A DNA stretch of 64,000 bases from Actinernus sp. WN-2022 (lineage: Eukaryota > Cnidaria > Anthozoa > Actiniaria > Actinernidae). Below are positions 22,990 through 34,594 of this stretch, piece by piece. Position 1 is the stretch's first letter, and each line of letters begins with the position of its first letter. The notes under the pieces are model-generated. The model saw only the letters and a list, made by a program, of their open reading frames with translations, was not told the origin of the DNA and searched no databases. The stretch covers positions 34,081,976-34,145,975 of the forward strand of contig JAOWCC010000019.1 of the NCBI GenBank assembly GCA_030867875.1, written 5' to 3'. The position numbers were made by a program, and so were the translations under genes.

Positions 22990-23968
22990 ACTGCTGTTCT
23001 TATGCTTATCGAGGTCGCGCTAGAGCCTGCCTCTTCAACATTCTGTAAAGTTACTATATCACGGCACCCCAGAACTTCATCGATCTTATCGTAGAAAATC
23101 GACTTCTTTAAATTCTCCCCGGACTGTTTCACGTTCCAGTCCTTTGCCTGTTTATACTTGTCGACCAAATACTTTATCTTCTTCTGAAATTTGTCAGTGG
23201 CTCGACGGGACCGCGATGCCTTAAATTTCTTGTTTATCGTTTCTGCAATGTCATCCCAAACCTTTCTTGAATCTTTGCTTTCGATGTGATCGAAATTCTC
23301 TGCCTATAGGCTGACCAGCATTTTCTGTTCGTCATTTGTCCATTTCTCATACGTTCTCTTGCTCGTGGCTTTACTTCTTTCTCCCTCTCCGACCTCAGCT
23401 CCAGAACTACGACTTTCACAACTTTCGTCTGGTTCGTTGCCGCTATAAACTGGTTTTGGGTATACGAGTACATCGCGGCCGCTTGGACCGGTGAGCTTTC
23501 AAACACCCGCTGGTGGCGAATAAACGTAGGGATCACTGTAAAAGGCATTAAATTGAGGAAGAAAATGAGAGTTGTTGAACCCTTGCCCGTCCATGCTGCT
23601 TTCAAGAGAATTCCGGCGAAAACGTGACAGACTCCCGTGGTTTTGGCTCTTTCCCAATTTCTCGAGGTCTGGTTTTCTTTCAGTTGACAAGTGCTGACAC
23701 TTCAGAAGTGATTCCTATTGTTCAGCTCTAATTTTTGCTCAAAATACCTGCCCCACCCATACTCTTCGGTTTCTTTGAAGTTTTGGTCAACCCGCAAAGT
23801 TTTCGCACAAGGGTCGCACACAGAACGACATGTGTTGACAGATTTTATTGGAAATGCAAACAGAAACTCAAGCAACTTTTCCAAGTGCGACCCCTGCCTG
23901 ACCGATAAAGCATTGTTTTTTATATGAAAGATTCCGCATTGAAACTTAGTCTTCTTAGTGAACAACAT
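22990..23968 (-). pseudogene. Myb/SANT-like DNA-binding protein remnant
   Basis: From 23968 a frame begins MLFTKKTKFQCGIFHIKNN with several Cys (CRSVCDPCAKTLR), perhaps a metal-binding start. Further on, around 23340-23030, a Myb/SANT-like domain is readable: YEKWTNDEQKMLV, then KVWDDIAETINKKF, KFQKKIKYLVDKYKQAKDW and YDKIDEVLGCRDI. Such domains occur in host regulators and in DNA-binding partners of PIF/Harbinger elements. Stops and frameshifts (for example TAG near 23306) interrupt it, so it looks inactive. The LINE end at about 22960 may have cut its 3-prime part. Confidence 0.55.
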
Positions 23969-23969
23969 G

Positions 23970-24479
23970 ATGGTTGAAGTGGGGCGAAGGCGTGATAATT
24001 TCTAATTCTAGCTAGACTACAGTAAAATTATTTAATATTTTCCGGCTAAAACCCATAAATTGGACCTTCAAATTCGTATATAATCTACCTGGATATTCTT
24101 CTAATGTTCTGAGTTGTTTGGAGTGTGTTTTGGTTTGTCCTTGCACTCCTTGAAGTCATCTACACAGATATTGCAAGTACTCCCAACTAACAGCAATTCA
24201 TCGTGATGACAAAATGGCGGAAACTATGTACCACAATGCAATACGATCGAACCCCACAAACCACAGGCGTCCCAGACTCTAATTATTTTCCAATTTTGCC
24301 TATAGTTCGACAGAAGTACAGTGGGCGAAAACTTATTGTAAAAACGGCTAGAATTCGTCCATATTCTCCGACTGGCAATAAAAGAATACGGATGTGTACG
24401 TTTAAGAGTTATTTGAATTTTGGACAGCGTTTAGGCTATCCTGGTTCCCGGAGGTTTTCTAGTAAGAGGAGAAAGTGGA
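23970..24479. other. Intergenic stretch
   Basis: No supported gene. The open frame at 24203-24661 runs into the MITE at 24480 and has no domain. Confidence 0.4.
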
Positions 24480-24675
24480 GCCGCGAAGCGGTGATCAGCG
24501 AGCTCGCTAGCCTGCGTAGCAAGCGTTTCTGTGTTTTTCTTCTGGGTTTTTCGTTTTTTGGCCGTGCGATAATATTTTTTGTGCTCGTCCTTTTCTCGCG
24601 GGGCCAAAAAAGCGAACCCCAAAATCAGAAACGCTTTCTATGCAGGCTACGAGCTCGCTGATCACCACTTCGCTG
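24480..24675. mobile_element. MITE-like inverted repeat, arms about 50 bp
   Basis: Left arm GCGAAGCGGTGATCAGCGAG and onward through GCCTGCGTAGCAAGCG. The right arm is its complement with a few changes (CAGGCTACGAGCTCGCTGAT). The centre is about 95 bp. The target duplication is not clear. Confidence 0.75.
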
Positions 24676-24719
24676 CTCTTTTTCCGCGGCTGTTCTCTCT
24701 AGAAAATCTCTCGAACCAG

Positions 24720-24880
24720 GGTACGTTTAGATGGGCTGACTGTACCCAGTAAAACTTCAGACATCGGAGTAACCCGGTGTAGCCAGTTGATGTTCTTGAG
24801 CCATTCCGTCTGGAAGAATTATCATGTATTTGCTACTTTTCAATACGAGTTTAAATAAAGGTTATTGTATTGTATTGAAG
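24720..24880 (+). repeat. Possible non-LTR or SINE 3-prime tail
   Basis: The stretch ends with AAATAAAGGTTATTGTATTG and a TGTAT repeat, a simple-repeat tail as seen on some LINE and SINE copies. No coding part. Confidence 0.3.
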
Positions 24881-25668
24881 AGTGAAGAGTGTTGTTAAAA
24901 AATAATCCCTAGACCACAGCGCATAAATCCGACTTCCACCTACAATGTGAGATTCAACCCCAACATTGCAAAGCTTTCATCTTCAAACATGGCCTTCCCT
25001 TGAATGTCGGGGCGCCCGAAGGTGTTTGAATTCCAAGGGAACTCTCGGTGCCTTTACATGACTGCATGGGAGAGGACAAACTACCGGGACCCAAAGCCAC
25101 AGAACACACCGCCGTGTATTGATTGTTACCAAATTGCTATTGTCAAGTACAGCTACCAATTTAGCGCATCAACGACTCTTTATATGACGAGCCCTTAAAC
25201 CGCTCTCGCATGTGGGAGGCAGTTTCAAGCGAACGCAATCAAAACGATATAATAAACCATGGATAGGTTGTTCTCGGTCAAACGTTTTTTTTTTCGGAAT
25301 GTCTGATTCAAAACTTTTAATGATTAACGAAAAGGGTTATCTCGTTTCTCTCGCTACTCGAAATGAAATAAACCTGTTGAATTTTGAAGAGCTTTAGTTT
25401 AAATAGGTGTTACTTTTGTTTAGACCTCCTTCACAAACAACAAGTTGACGCAGCTGGCGATTGAAGAAAAGTCGTCGTATTCGATATCAGCTCATTGCAC
25501 TGAAGTAAAAAATATACTTTGTTTAAATTAGCCGTTGAATACTTTATATGATATATGTTCGCGATACAAAACAACTCTTTTAATAAACTGCAAAGTTTAA
25601 AATGGAGTGCTTGAATTTGTTTTACTAGTTTGAATATACCTTTCCCACGCGAATTTTTAGAGAACACC
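24881..25668. other. Intergenic stretch
   Basis: AT-rich with nothing I can support. Confidence 0.4.
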
Positions 25669-25953
25669 GCGATACTCGTATCCACACTCCAGATACTTCC
25701 TTACACGCTGCGATACTCGTATCCATACTCAATATACTTCCTTACACGCCACGACACTCGTATCCAGACTCGATATACTTCCTTACACGCCGCGACACTC
25801 GTATCCATACTCGTATACTTCCTTACACGCCGCGACACTCGTATCCAAACTCGAGATACTTCCTTACATGCCGCGATACTCGTATCCATACTCGATATAC
25901 CTCCTTACACGCCGCGACACTCGTATCTAGACTCGAGATACTTCCTTACACGC
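25669..25953. repeat. 41-bp minisatellite, about 7 units
   Basis: The unit begins GCGACACTCGTATCCATACT and ends CTTCCTTACACGCC, with 39- to 41-bp variants. The 170-codon open frame (25630-26142) is produced by the array. Confidence 0.9.
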
Positions 25954-28900
25954 GGAGAGGCGCATATCCAGTATCGGACTTTCCATGACACTACGTGTAG
26001 CAAGGTTTCTAGGCCACTATATTCTCGGATACGCCACGTATCCATGCACGTTGCATTTCCGATTCATGGTACGCCGAAAATCGCGAAATTTCGAGGTCCC
26101 GGAAATTCCATGAAATTCTCTATTTCACGCAGTGTAGTCTGATTATATATGTTTAGAATTTTTGATTTTATTCTCCACCCCCTGCTAATGTCTGACCAGT
26201 CCCAGAGTTTCAAATATTTGCTTCAGGCAAACAGTTAAATAGTTTTCGTTTGGTTGTTGCTATTGCAATACACGTAAGCTGGTGTAAGTTCCCATCATAT
26301 ATGTAATTATTTATCCAGGGCATGAAATTAGGATTACACATACAAAATGCAAGTAGATTCGTAGATGGAAAAGTTGAACTTCACGACAAGTTGCAAATGT
26401 TGCTTGTAAATCTTGCTAATAACGGTTGAAATAATATATGTTGTTTGTAAAAATTAGTGACAACTAGAAACAATATCTGCTTATTACTTCCTGAGCACCT
26501 GATATAAAAGGTAAACCAAGGAGATGGGATACCCCAGGAGTGGAAGAGTGTGCACCTTTTGTATCAATAGAAATCTGGTCAGAAAACAGGAAGAGTTGTA
26601 TGCTGACTTTGTATTTTTAATAAAATGTTGTGGGTCAGATGGTAGAACTATAGTAGTGTTTGCAATTGGATGTATTACTGTAATCTGTGTGTGCCTGTCC
26701 TATACATTATTTTAATCGAGGAGCTGGACAATGTAAACAAATGTGCTTTACAGCGCATACAGGTGTTATACAGCAGTTTACCCAGATAGCCATTCTCCAA
26801 AAAAAACTGTGTCCGAAGGCAGACTTACAAAACGTTGCCTGGAGATATATAAGCCAAAGGCTCAACTCTTGCAAAACATTACTACAAATATAGCCATTTC
26901 AAGAACATGCCTATCTATGCAAAGATTTAACTTTTACAAGCGTAATGCAATCCATTCTTTGGCAGCACTTATTTTGCCAGGGATCGGGAAGGCATTGGAG
27001 GCTTCTGATGGCACCTAAATTCTCTATAATTGCCAGCAAAATGGAGGCTCATTCTGTCCTTGTTGATCCATCAAATTCAAATAGGCCACAAATTCCTGTA
27101 AGAAATAAATTTAATACAGTTAAGGTTTCTTGATTTTTGGCATTTTCATGGGTTTAATATTTAATCGGATGTATAAACGTGGTTTATTTACCACACCCCC
27201 TGAGTCTAAGATCAATAAGTAGCTTAGTTTTCACAATGGCGAGTTTTCTCATTGTAGAAAGCATCGTTTGCCTAGTATGTGTACATTGTTGAGATGTATG
27301 TGTACATTGTTTATGTGAGTTAGGTTGGTTGTTGATTCTTATCTGCGTTCGGGCTCGTCGAGCATCGAGGGTTTTCCTCCGGTTTTCCTCCCTCCATAAA
27401 AATCAACTATGTATGTACAAAACAGTTAATGCAGCGAGGCCGACAGCTGCTATAAGTTGCCATAATCAGCGCGCTAATACTCTATTACTAATTGCGTTCG
27501 ACCAAGGAGAACGCAACCTAATGTGGTGACGGGTTCCCTGTGCCTGTGTGTGACGTGTTTGCCGGTAGCCCCAAAAAAGTTCGGTTTTTCGTAGGCGTAT
27601 TACAACATGCCTCGATATCATTAACGGCCGGGAAACTGGTAACTATATACACGATGCTCGGAGCAACTCTTACTTTCCCATGCAATGTTTAAAAAGTTAG
27701 CAAGCACGATATATCAAATCCTGAGGAAAGTGTGTGCTATCTCTGTACCATTCGACAAAGTCTGATGTCCAAACTATATCAAGTCAAACATGGTCTGTTT
27801 TGTCGGCGCGGTCGTTGAACAGAGAACTGAATCAAATCAACTTGGCCATAATTTGTGCTGTCCAGTAACAACCGAGTGAATTCTGTTGGCTTGCTCACTG
27901 TATTGGAGTCTGCTTTTCGCTGTACATACAGATACCAAAACTACAAACAGTAAGATGACCTGGCTGAAGAGAAATCTAGGTCTGAGTTTTCTAGATACCC
28001 GTAATCGCCGTATCTTGTGCGAGTTGCGACACTGTATACATCTTGGTTATACGAATATTCAACACTAACATATTCATGCAGGCAGAGAGTTGATCTATAA
28101 CGACATTTTGATGTGCCAAGGAACTGGAAAATCAACACAGTACGAGGTGAGGGAAATCTAAAGTACTGAGTTCATTGCTGTGTTCCATAAGGCGGGCCTG
28201 AAACAAGGCCGATCAAAGCCAGGACCCGGCTACCAACATTGACCATAAATTATTCTGCAGCTAACAATGGCAGCCAACCTTGTTTTCACTTGAAAAATAC
28301 TGTGAATGATCTAAGGAACTGCATGGGGTGTATTTTATACACATGCATATATAGTTTATGTTCTACACTGTAATGTACTTAGTATTAATTGTGAATGCTA
28401 GGAACTGGAATGCAGCTTATATACATGTGAATAGCCATAGCTAGCTAATAGGGTTGATTTGTGTTCTACACTCACTCCAATTATTGCTGTACACTGTATA
28501 CCACACATCAAAATGTGCTATGAATGCTCAAATGAATGCCATAACCATATAAAACACACATGTATACATATAGCCACATAAGCATTGCATCCAATGATTT
28601 AATGTTACACAAAGATAATTACAGTTTTATACCCAGATGCATTCCCTTGTATATTAACTTATAAGTCAAGACATCAAATTTTTCACATTAGTTAAAAACA
28701 AGCATTATTTTTGATCAGGAGTACTTACACCGTCAACATCATTGCAGCAATCTTTCAGCCTTTTGTGTTACCACAGTCCTTTCTCTTACAAAAAAAATAT
28801 GTCGAACGCACTTTGATAATCTACGATTACTACTAGTAGTAATATATTTATTTTACGTGCATGGCACACGTCGACATGAGGAAGAATCAGCGAGGAGATT

Positions 28901-30047
28901 TACAGTTATTCTGTAAGGACAATCACGGCCTTCTTGACGTTTTTGTTTGGTTTTACAAGCTGACTTGCATATACATCTTGTGATTCAATATATATTAAAT
29001 GCATGAATGCCCGCTGAACGAACAAGGTTTCATTAATAATTCACATAAATACGACTATATAAGTCTATTCCTGATACTCGTGTTACGCTGTACTTACAAT
29101 GCTTCCATATACATTTAGGGTCCAGCACATTCCATTTCCTGCACATCTAACGAATGAATACGAGTTCACGCTGCAGCCCACCATTGCTGGGCAGTAGCTA
29201 CGAATCTTAAACCACAGTGCTTTGCGCGCTCACCCGAAGATCAAAACAATAACAAACGCTCGCAAAGCATCACGGTCGATAGCGGGTCTTTAAGTAACTC
29301 TACCGAAAAGATTTCTAACCAGTGTGTGCGATGTGTGCCAAAGTTTTTGTTTTGTGTACAGTAAATGATTATATTTTCTCCCGTTTTTCTCTTTGTCCTT
29401 ACATACTTATTTGTGTTCCTTTCTTTTCTTGTCCGTTTCTCATGCGTGCCAAACAATTCCAACACCAAACTTTTACCTTACAACTCCACGACTTTAACTT
29501 CCACGCAACTCTGTACGGGATTCCATTGCCCAACTTTAACTTGTGAGTATTCTTTTCCTTCTCCTTCGTTCTCAGTAACTTTGTATTCCACACTTGTGCC
29601 TTTCCTTCGTTCCCAAAAACTTTCACGTATTCTTGTGTTTCCACTCCACTGATATCGGTTTCCTTGCACTAGACTCCTCAGTTTAGCAAGCGGGTTTTGC
29701 CTTGACTTTTCTCTGAGCCCCAACTGACGACTTTCATATGTGAACGTGCTCCGTTTTTATACTATCCGTCTTCTCCTTTTTCCTTCTTCGCTCTCCCAAA
29801 CCTTCACACACAAACTTTGACTGACGCCACGCTTCTATTCGAAGGGCGTATATATATATGGTTCTAAAAATTCCTTAATAAGATTACTAAAAAGACTATT
29901 GTTGAAGCAAAAATAGTTATGTAATCATTGTTTGGAGACTATACGTGCTCGCAAAAATTGACCTACGGTACATAACATAATGCTGGTATGGTTTTACGTA
30001 ACTTGTTTTTAAATCTTGCAATTCCCTACGGTAAGACTAATTGAACA
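25954..30047. other. Long intergenic stretch
   Basis: No gene supported on either strand. Open frames are short and without domains. The part 29300-29800 is pyrimidine-rich on the plus strand. Confidence 0.4.
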
Positions 30048-30119
30048 ATGGCTATAAACTAAAGCTAAATGGAATTAAAATAAATATATTACGCAAGCAT
30101 ACTGGGAGGGCACTGGATC
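30048..30119. repeat. 72-bp direct repeat, left copy
   Basis: Begins ATGGCTATAAACTAAAGC and ends GGGCACTGGATC. Nearly the same sequence is at 32767-32835. The two copies bracket the Gmr1-like pol remnant. Confidence 0.8.
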
Positions 30120-30224
30120 AACAAATAGTGAACGATGTGCTGGTTACCTAATATAGGACGTATCTATATCCGGCTGAGGGCGTCTGCATTACAATTCTTC
30201 TTACCATTCTTGTGCTTTCCTAGC

Positions 30225-31992
30225 ATGTGATGCTCCAGCGGAGGAGTTTTCTACTTTTCTCCCTCACCTGATTTAACCATACTAAGGGGTTATGATCAGA
30301 CTAAGGGGTTATGATCAGTCTGTAACCTAAATGTTCTACCGTAAAAGTACTACCTGAATAATTCTACCTGAATAATTGTACCGCCCAGACGATACCTAAG
30401 TACTCCTTTTCAGTCGTGGATAACTTCTGTTCTCTAGGTTGTAGTTTTCTACTAGCGAAAGCTATCGGGTGCTCGACCCCTTTCTGGTCTTTCTGGCTGA
30501 GGATTGCTTCTAGTCCTCTAATGCATGCATCAACCTGTAAGATGAATTGTTCTTCCCCATAAGGGGGGTCTCAACACCGGTGGATTCTGTAGTGACTGTT
30601 GTAAGTCCTGGAAGGCTATTTCATGTTCCTCTAACCAACTTATCTTGGTAGGACTCTTACTTTCGTTAGGTCTGTTAATGCAGCAGCCCTCTCTGAAAAG
30701 TTTGGTATGAATTTCCTGTAATATCCGACTAAACCTAGGAAAGACCTTACCTGCTTCTTCGTCTCGGACCTTGGGAATCTTTGAATAGACTCCACTAGAG
30801 CAGCACGTGGTCCAATTCTGTCCCTACCTACTCTGTGACCTACAAAATCGACGGAGGCCATGGCAATCTTACACTTAGTGGGGCGTGCGTTGAGTTTACA
30901 ATCTCTCAGTCGTTGGAGAACCTCGCGAATCTGGGACAGATATTGTTCGAATGACGAGGGCGTGTCAATCTCTACATCGTCGATGTAGGCGTCTGCAAAG
31001 TACAGACCTTTGAGAACAGTATCGGTTATCATCCTCTGAAAGGTTGCTGGGGCTGTCTTCATCCCAAACGGGATTACTAGGAACTCAAACAAACCTCTTG
31101 AAGTGATGAATGCCAGTACCCTTTGGTGAGATCTATCGTGATGATACATTGTATACTTGGCAGCTGCGACTTTGTTAATCATGCGATCCATGGATGGTAT
31201 GGGATATGCGTCCATCTTTGTCATCTTGTTTAATTTTCTGTAGTCAACACAGTATCGGATCGTTTCGTCTGGTTTTGTGACAATAACCACAGGAGAGGCC
31301 CAAGGGCTCGATGAGGGACGGATTATCCCCATTTCTAATATCTTATCTATTTCCTTACTTACCTCCTCCAGTTTCTGTGGTACTTTGTATGGTGGACTAC
31401 GGATGGGTAGGGAATCTCCAGTATGAATTTCGTGGGTGGTGAGGTTCGTCAGGTTAGGACTTCCAAAAATCACATCTGAGTATTCCTCTAGTAGGCAACG
31501 AACTTGATGTTTCTGGTCATCATCGAGTTCATCTGAGATCACAACGTCTCTCCAAGTCTCTTCATTGGTTACTAGGGGCACGTTGGCTTCATGCAGTAGT
31601 GTCATGTCTGGTGACTCAGGCATCACCATGGCAACCAGTTCATCTCTGCTCTGCCATTTATTCAATAAATTGATATGGTAAGTACGGTGTTGTTTGTGTG
31701 CCTTACCTGTGTCGAGCTCATAGTTAAGCCCATCGTCATGTACCTTAGTCACTACATATGGTCCTTGCCATTTCATTTCCAACTTACTTCCAGGGGATGG
31801 TAACAATACTAAGGCTTTGTCACCTACCTCTAACCGACGTTTGGAGTTGTAAATATCATATAGACGTTTCTGTTTACCTTGTGCCTTTTTCATGTGCTCA
31901 GCAACAACTTGCTGCATTGACGCAAGTCGTTTTACGTAAGTCGTTTTACGTATCTCTAGGACATGACTTACCATGTTTTGTGTTCTGGCCAA
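30225..31992 (-). pseudogene. Gmr1-like pol, integrase C-terminus, RT and RNase H
   Basis: The 450-codon frame 31992-30640 starts with the integrase tail (VGDKALVLLPSPGSKLEMKW). It then gives RT motifs SSSPWASPVVIVTKPD, YCVDYRKLNKM, PFGMKTAPATFQRM and YIDDV, and runs to VRSFLGLVGYYRKFIPNF. RT motif A (TIDLTKGYW, near 31130) is present only in a different frame, so this frame skips the catalytic Asp. After 30640 the RNase H domain continues in broken frames (QVDACIRGLEAILSQ, HPIAFASRKL, STTEKEYLGIVWAV, TDHNPLVWL). A 20-bp tandem repeat near 30280-30318 interrupts it. Confidence 0.8.
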
Positions 31993-32768
31993 GTCTCTTT
32001 AATTACTGAGAGAGGTCCTCTCACCATTCTCCCATATAGCAACTCAAAGGGAGAGTAACCTGTGGACTCACATGCGACTTCTCTTTAGGCAAACAGTAAG
32101 TATGGGAGATACTTATCCCAATCCTGTACACAGTCACTTACAAACGTCCTGAGCATGGCCTTTAATGTCCCGTTAAACCTCTCGACCAAACCACTGGCCT
32201 CAGGATGATAAACTGATGTCTTGATCTTGGAAATCCCAAGCTGTTCGTACAATTGTGCCATGAGTTTACCTACAAAATTCTATCCTTGGTCCGACACTAA
32301 CTCTTCTGGAATGCCAAATCTGCAGAAAGTTTGAACTATTGCATCAGCTATAGCCTTGGAATTTATCTTTCTGAGAGGTATGCCCTCGTGATATCGAGTA
32401 GCGTAGTTTACGATCGTTAGGATATATCTATGTCCACTGGCAGTACGTGGGAGCTCACCGACAATATCAATCGCGATTTTCTTGAATGGTTCAGTAACAA
32501 TTTCAGTTGGTTTAAGTGTTGCTCTTTTGGATTTCATTTTCCTTGCAACCATTTGACATTGAGGGCATGTTGCACAATACTTACGGACATCGAAGTGAAT
32601 TCCTCGCCAGAAGAAAGGTGCTGCAACGCGGTCTACTGTATTCGTGTTTCCCATGTGACCTGATAAAGGAATAGTGTGTCCAATACGCAGTACTTCATTT
32701 CTATATGATTCTGGGACTACAACACGATCAATGAATTCTGAATCTTTGCGTATGAGCTTACGATGCAT
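31993..32768 (-). pseudogene. Gmr1-like integrase, zinc-binding and catalytic parts
   Basis: Frame 32768-32280 holds the HHCC zinc-binding domain (GHTIPLSGHMG, then CATCPQC) and the start of the core (AIDIVGELP, LVSDQG). A premature stop follows SDQG. The reading resumes in frame with YHPEASGLVERFNGTLK, which carries the catalytic Glu (near 32180), and another stop follows LPYLLFA near 32092. Thus the D, D, E residues are present but the chain is cut. It joins directly to the RT part downstream. Confidence 0.8.
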
Positions 32769-32835
32769 GGCTATAAACTAAAGCAAAATGGAATTAAAAT
32801 AAATATTATGCAAGCATACTGGCGGGCACTGGATC
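32767..32835. repeat. 69-bp direct repeat, right copy
   Basis: Partner of 30048-30119, with a few substitutions and a 3-bp length difference. The shared start ATGGCTATAAACTAAAGC is intact. Confidence 0.8.
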
Positions 32836-34594
32836 GTAACAATGTCCAGGAGATTAGTTATATATGTCAATGCCGAGCTCTTTTTCATTTATTTATTTGA
32901 GACTATGGAACAATGTAATATGATGCACTAGAATGCAATATGGTGCACAAATTAACAGTACAGTAAATTATTTCAAGTACCCATCCTGCAAGGAGGTACC
33001 CTGGATAATTAGTACCAGAGGTTCTACTGCCCTCTCTAAGCCAAAGTTTAGGTGCGAAGGAACAAATAAACGAGAAGGCTGGGAGAACCTCTGGGCGTGC
33101 CAAGGAGGGAATGTTCTTTTTAATCTAGAATGAGCTAAAAATCAGTTTCAAAAATCGTGGCATGAATAGGGTTACAAATCCCTCTCTGTTGTGTATTAAA
33201 AATGTGTTCATTACTACAGGTTAACATGATGAATAGAAATGAAAATAATTATTAAATTATATGTCTACCTTTGTTGCTTTGTATCCTCACCATCCGGAAC
33301 CCTGACATAATTCCCTAGATTGTTATTAACAAAATTATTAATGTAAATTGTAATTATTCCTTAATTAACTGGAACATTTTGAATCAGTTGATACTCATTT
33401 AAGATAATTAAACTACAAGAACCAAGAAAGGAAAAGCATTAATTTTATAAAACAATGATCTGCAAAATGATTAGTAGACCCAATAATAAATGAGTTACAA
33501 GCTCCCCGGTATCATCGCTCCCAGTCATAAGCTCTAGACACGAAAAGATTGTATATTATCTTATTACTATCGTAATGTTGCAATTGCTTCAATACATTTA
33601 GAAAAATCACAAACCAGTGTCATTGGTGCAACAGTTTCTGAAATGATCATTATCACAAAATATTTGAAGCCATACTATCACAAACACGGCTTTTATATTT
33701 ACATGTATGAACAAATGAAAGGTTAATTTGAAATTGACCCATAGAAAATAAATTATGAGATATGGATCATTTGATGAGTTTGACATATTGAGCTAAATTC
33801 CTAGCCAGAACAAATATGTAAACACTAACAAATTTTGTATGGATAGTGACAACACTTAAATATTGAAAAGGGGTAAAATTTTAAAACAATGTTTGTGACT
33901 GGCTACATTATTTTGTAGTTACAAAAAATTGGTTGCAAGTTCCAGCAGCCTTACAACAAAAAGCTGAGGCCATGATATATTCCAAATAGACCATTTAAAA
34001 AAGGTGTCTGAATTGAGGATTGTGTCACTCAAAGTTAAGGTTATTGTATACCTTCAAGGGTACAGGTTAAACGTTGTATACCAAATAAAATAAGGACTGT
34101 ACATTGGCAATCTACTTGCTATGGCAACGTAAGTTGAAAGAATTTACATACACAGCGAATTTCACATTTGAGTTCACTTTTGAATGCCTTCCACTGATTT
34201 TCACCTTCAAATGGCTATAAAATTTGTTTAAAGCAAAATATCAAAATTCCCCCATAAACTTTTGAAGACCATGTTATTCTGTTATTGTGCAAAGTTTCAG
34301 ATGGACATGTTATATTCCCATATGCGATCAATTCAAAGATGTGAAATTTGCTGATGTGAATAATTCTCCCAACTTACATTACCATAGCAACACCTGCCAA
34401 ATTCGTACAGACAATTTATCAGTCATCATTTGGTATATAGGTCAATTGCCCATGTACAGCCCTTATTGTATTCTGACAGCTAGTATAAAACAAATTTTAA
34501 TCTGCACCCTGAAGGTATATGCTACCCTTAAAGGAGATACAAAGGGTAAAATGAAGGTAATCAAAGGGTGTGTAATTTTGCTGTAAGTGAATAC
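32836..34594. other. AT-rich intergenic or intronic stretch
   Basis: No supported gene or repeat. It may be 3-prime intron of the minus-strand R gene, copy 2. Confidence 0.4.

Larger units (their letters stand above)
30225..32768 (-). mobile_element. Gmr1-like Ty3/Gypsy element remnant (integrase before RT)
   Basis: On the minus strand the order is integrase (32768 to about 31700), reverse transcriptase (about 31350-30690) and RNase H (about 30610-30225). Ordinary Gypsy elements have RT-RNase H-integrase. The reversed order with Gypsy-like domain sequence is the mark of Gmr1-like elements known from deuterostomes and other animals. Gag, protease, primer site, PPT and LTRs are not seen. Short direct repeats of 69-72 bp lie at both ends. 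Several stops and indels make it inactive. Confidence 0.75.

Noticed and set aside
25630..26142. 170-codon open frame as a gene
   Set aside because: Produced by the 41-bp tandem array.
29241..29723. Overlapping open frames on both strands
   Set aside because: A strand-biased pyrimidine/purine stretch keeps several frames open at once; no domain.
30048..32835. The bracketing 70-bp repeats as LTRs of the Gmr1-like element
   Set aside because: No TGG primer site next to the right copy and no purine tract next to the left. They are too short, and gag and protease are absent.
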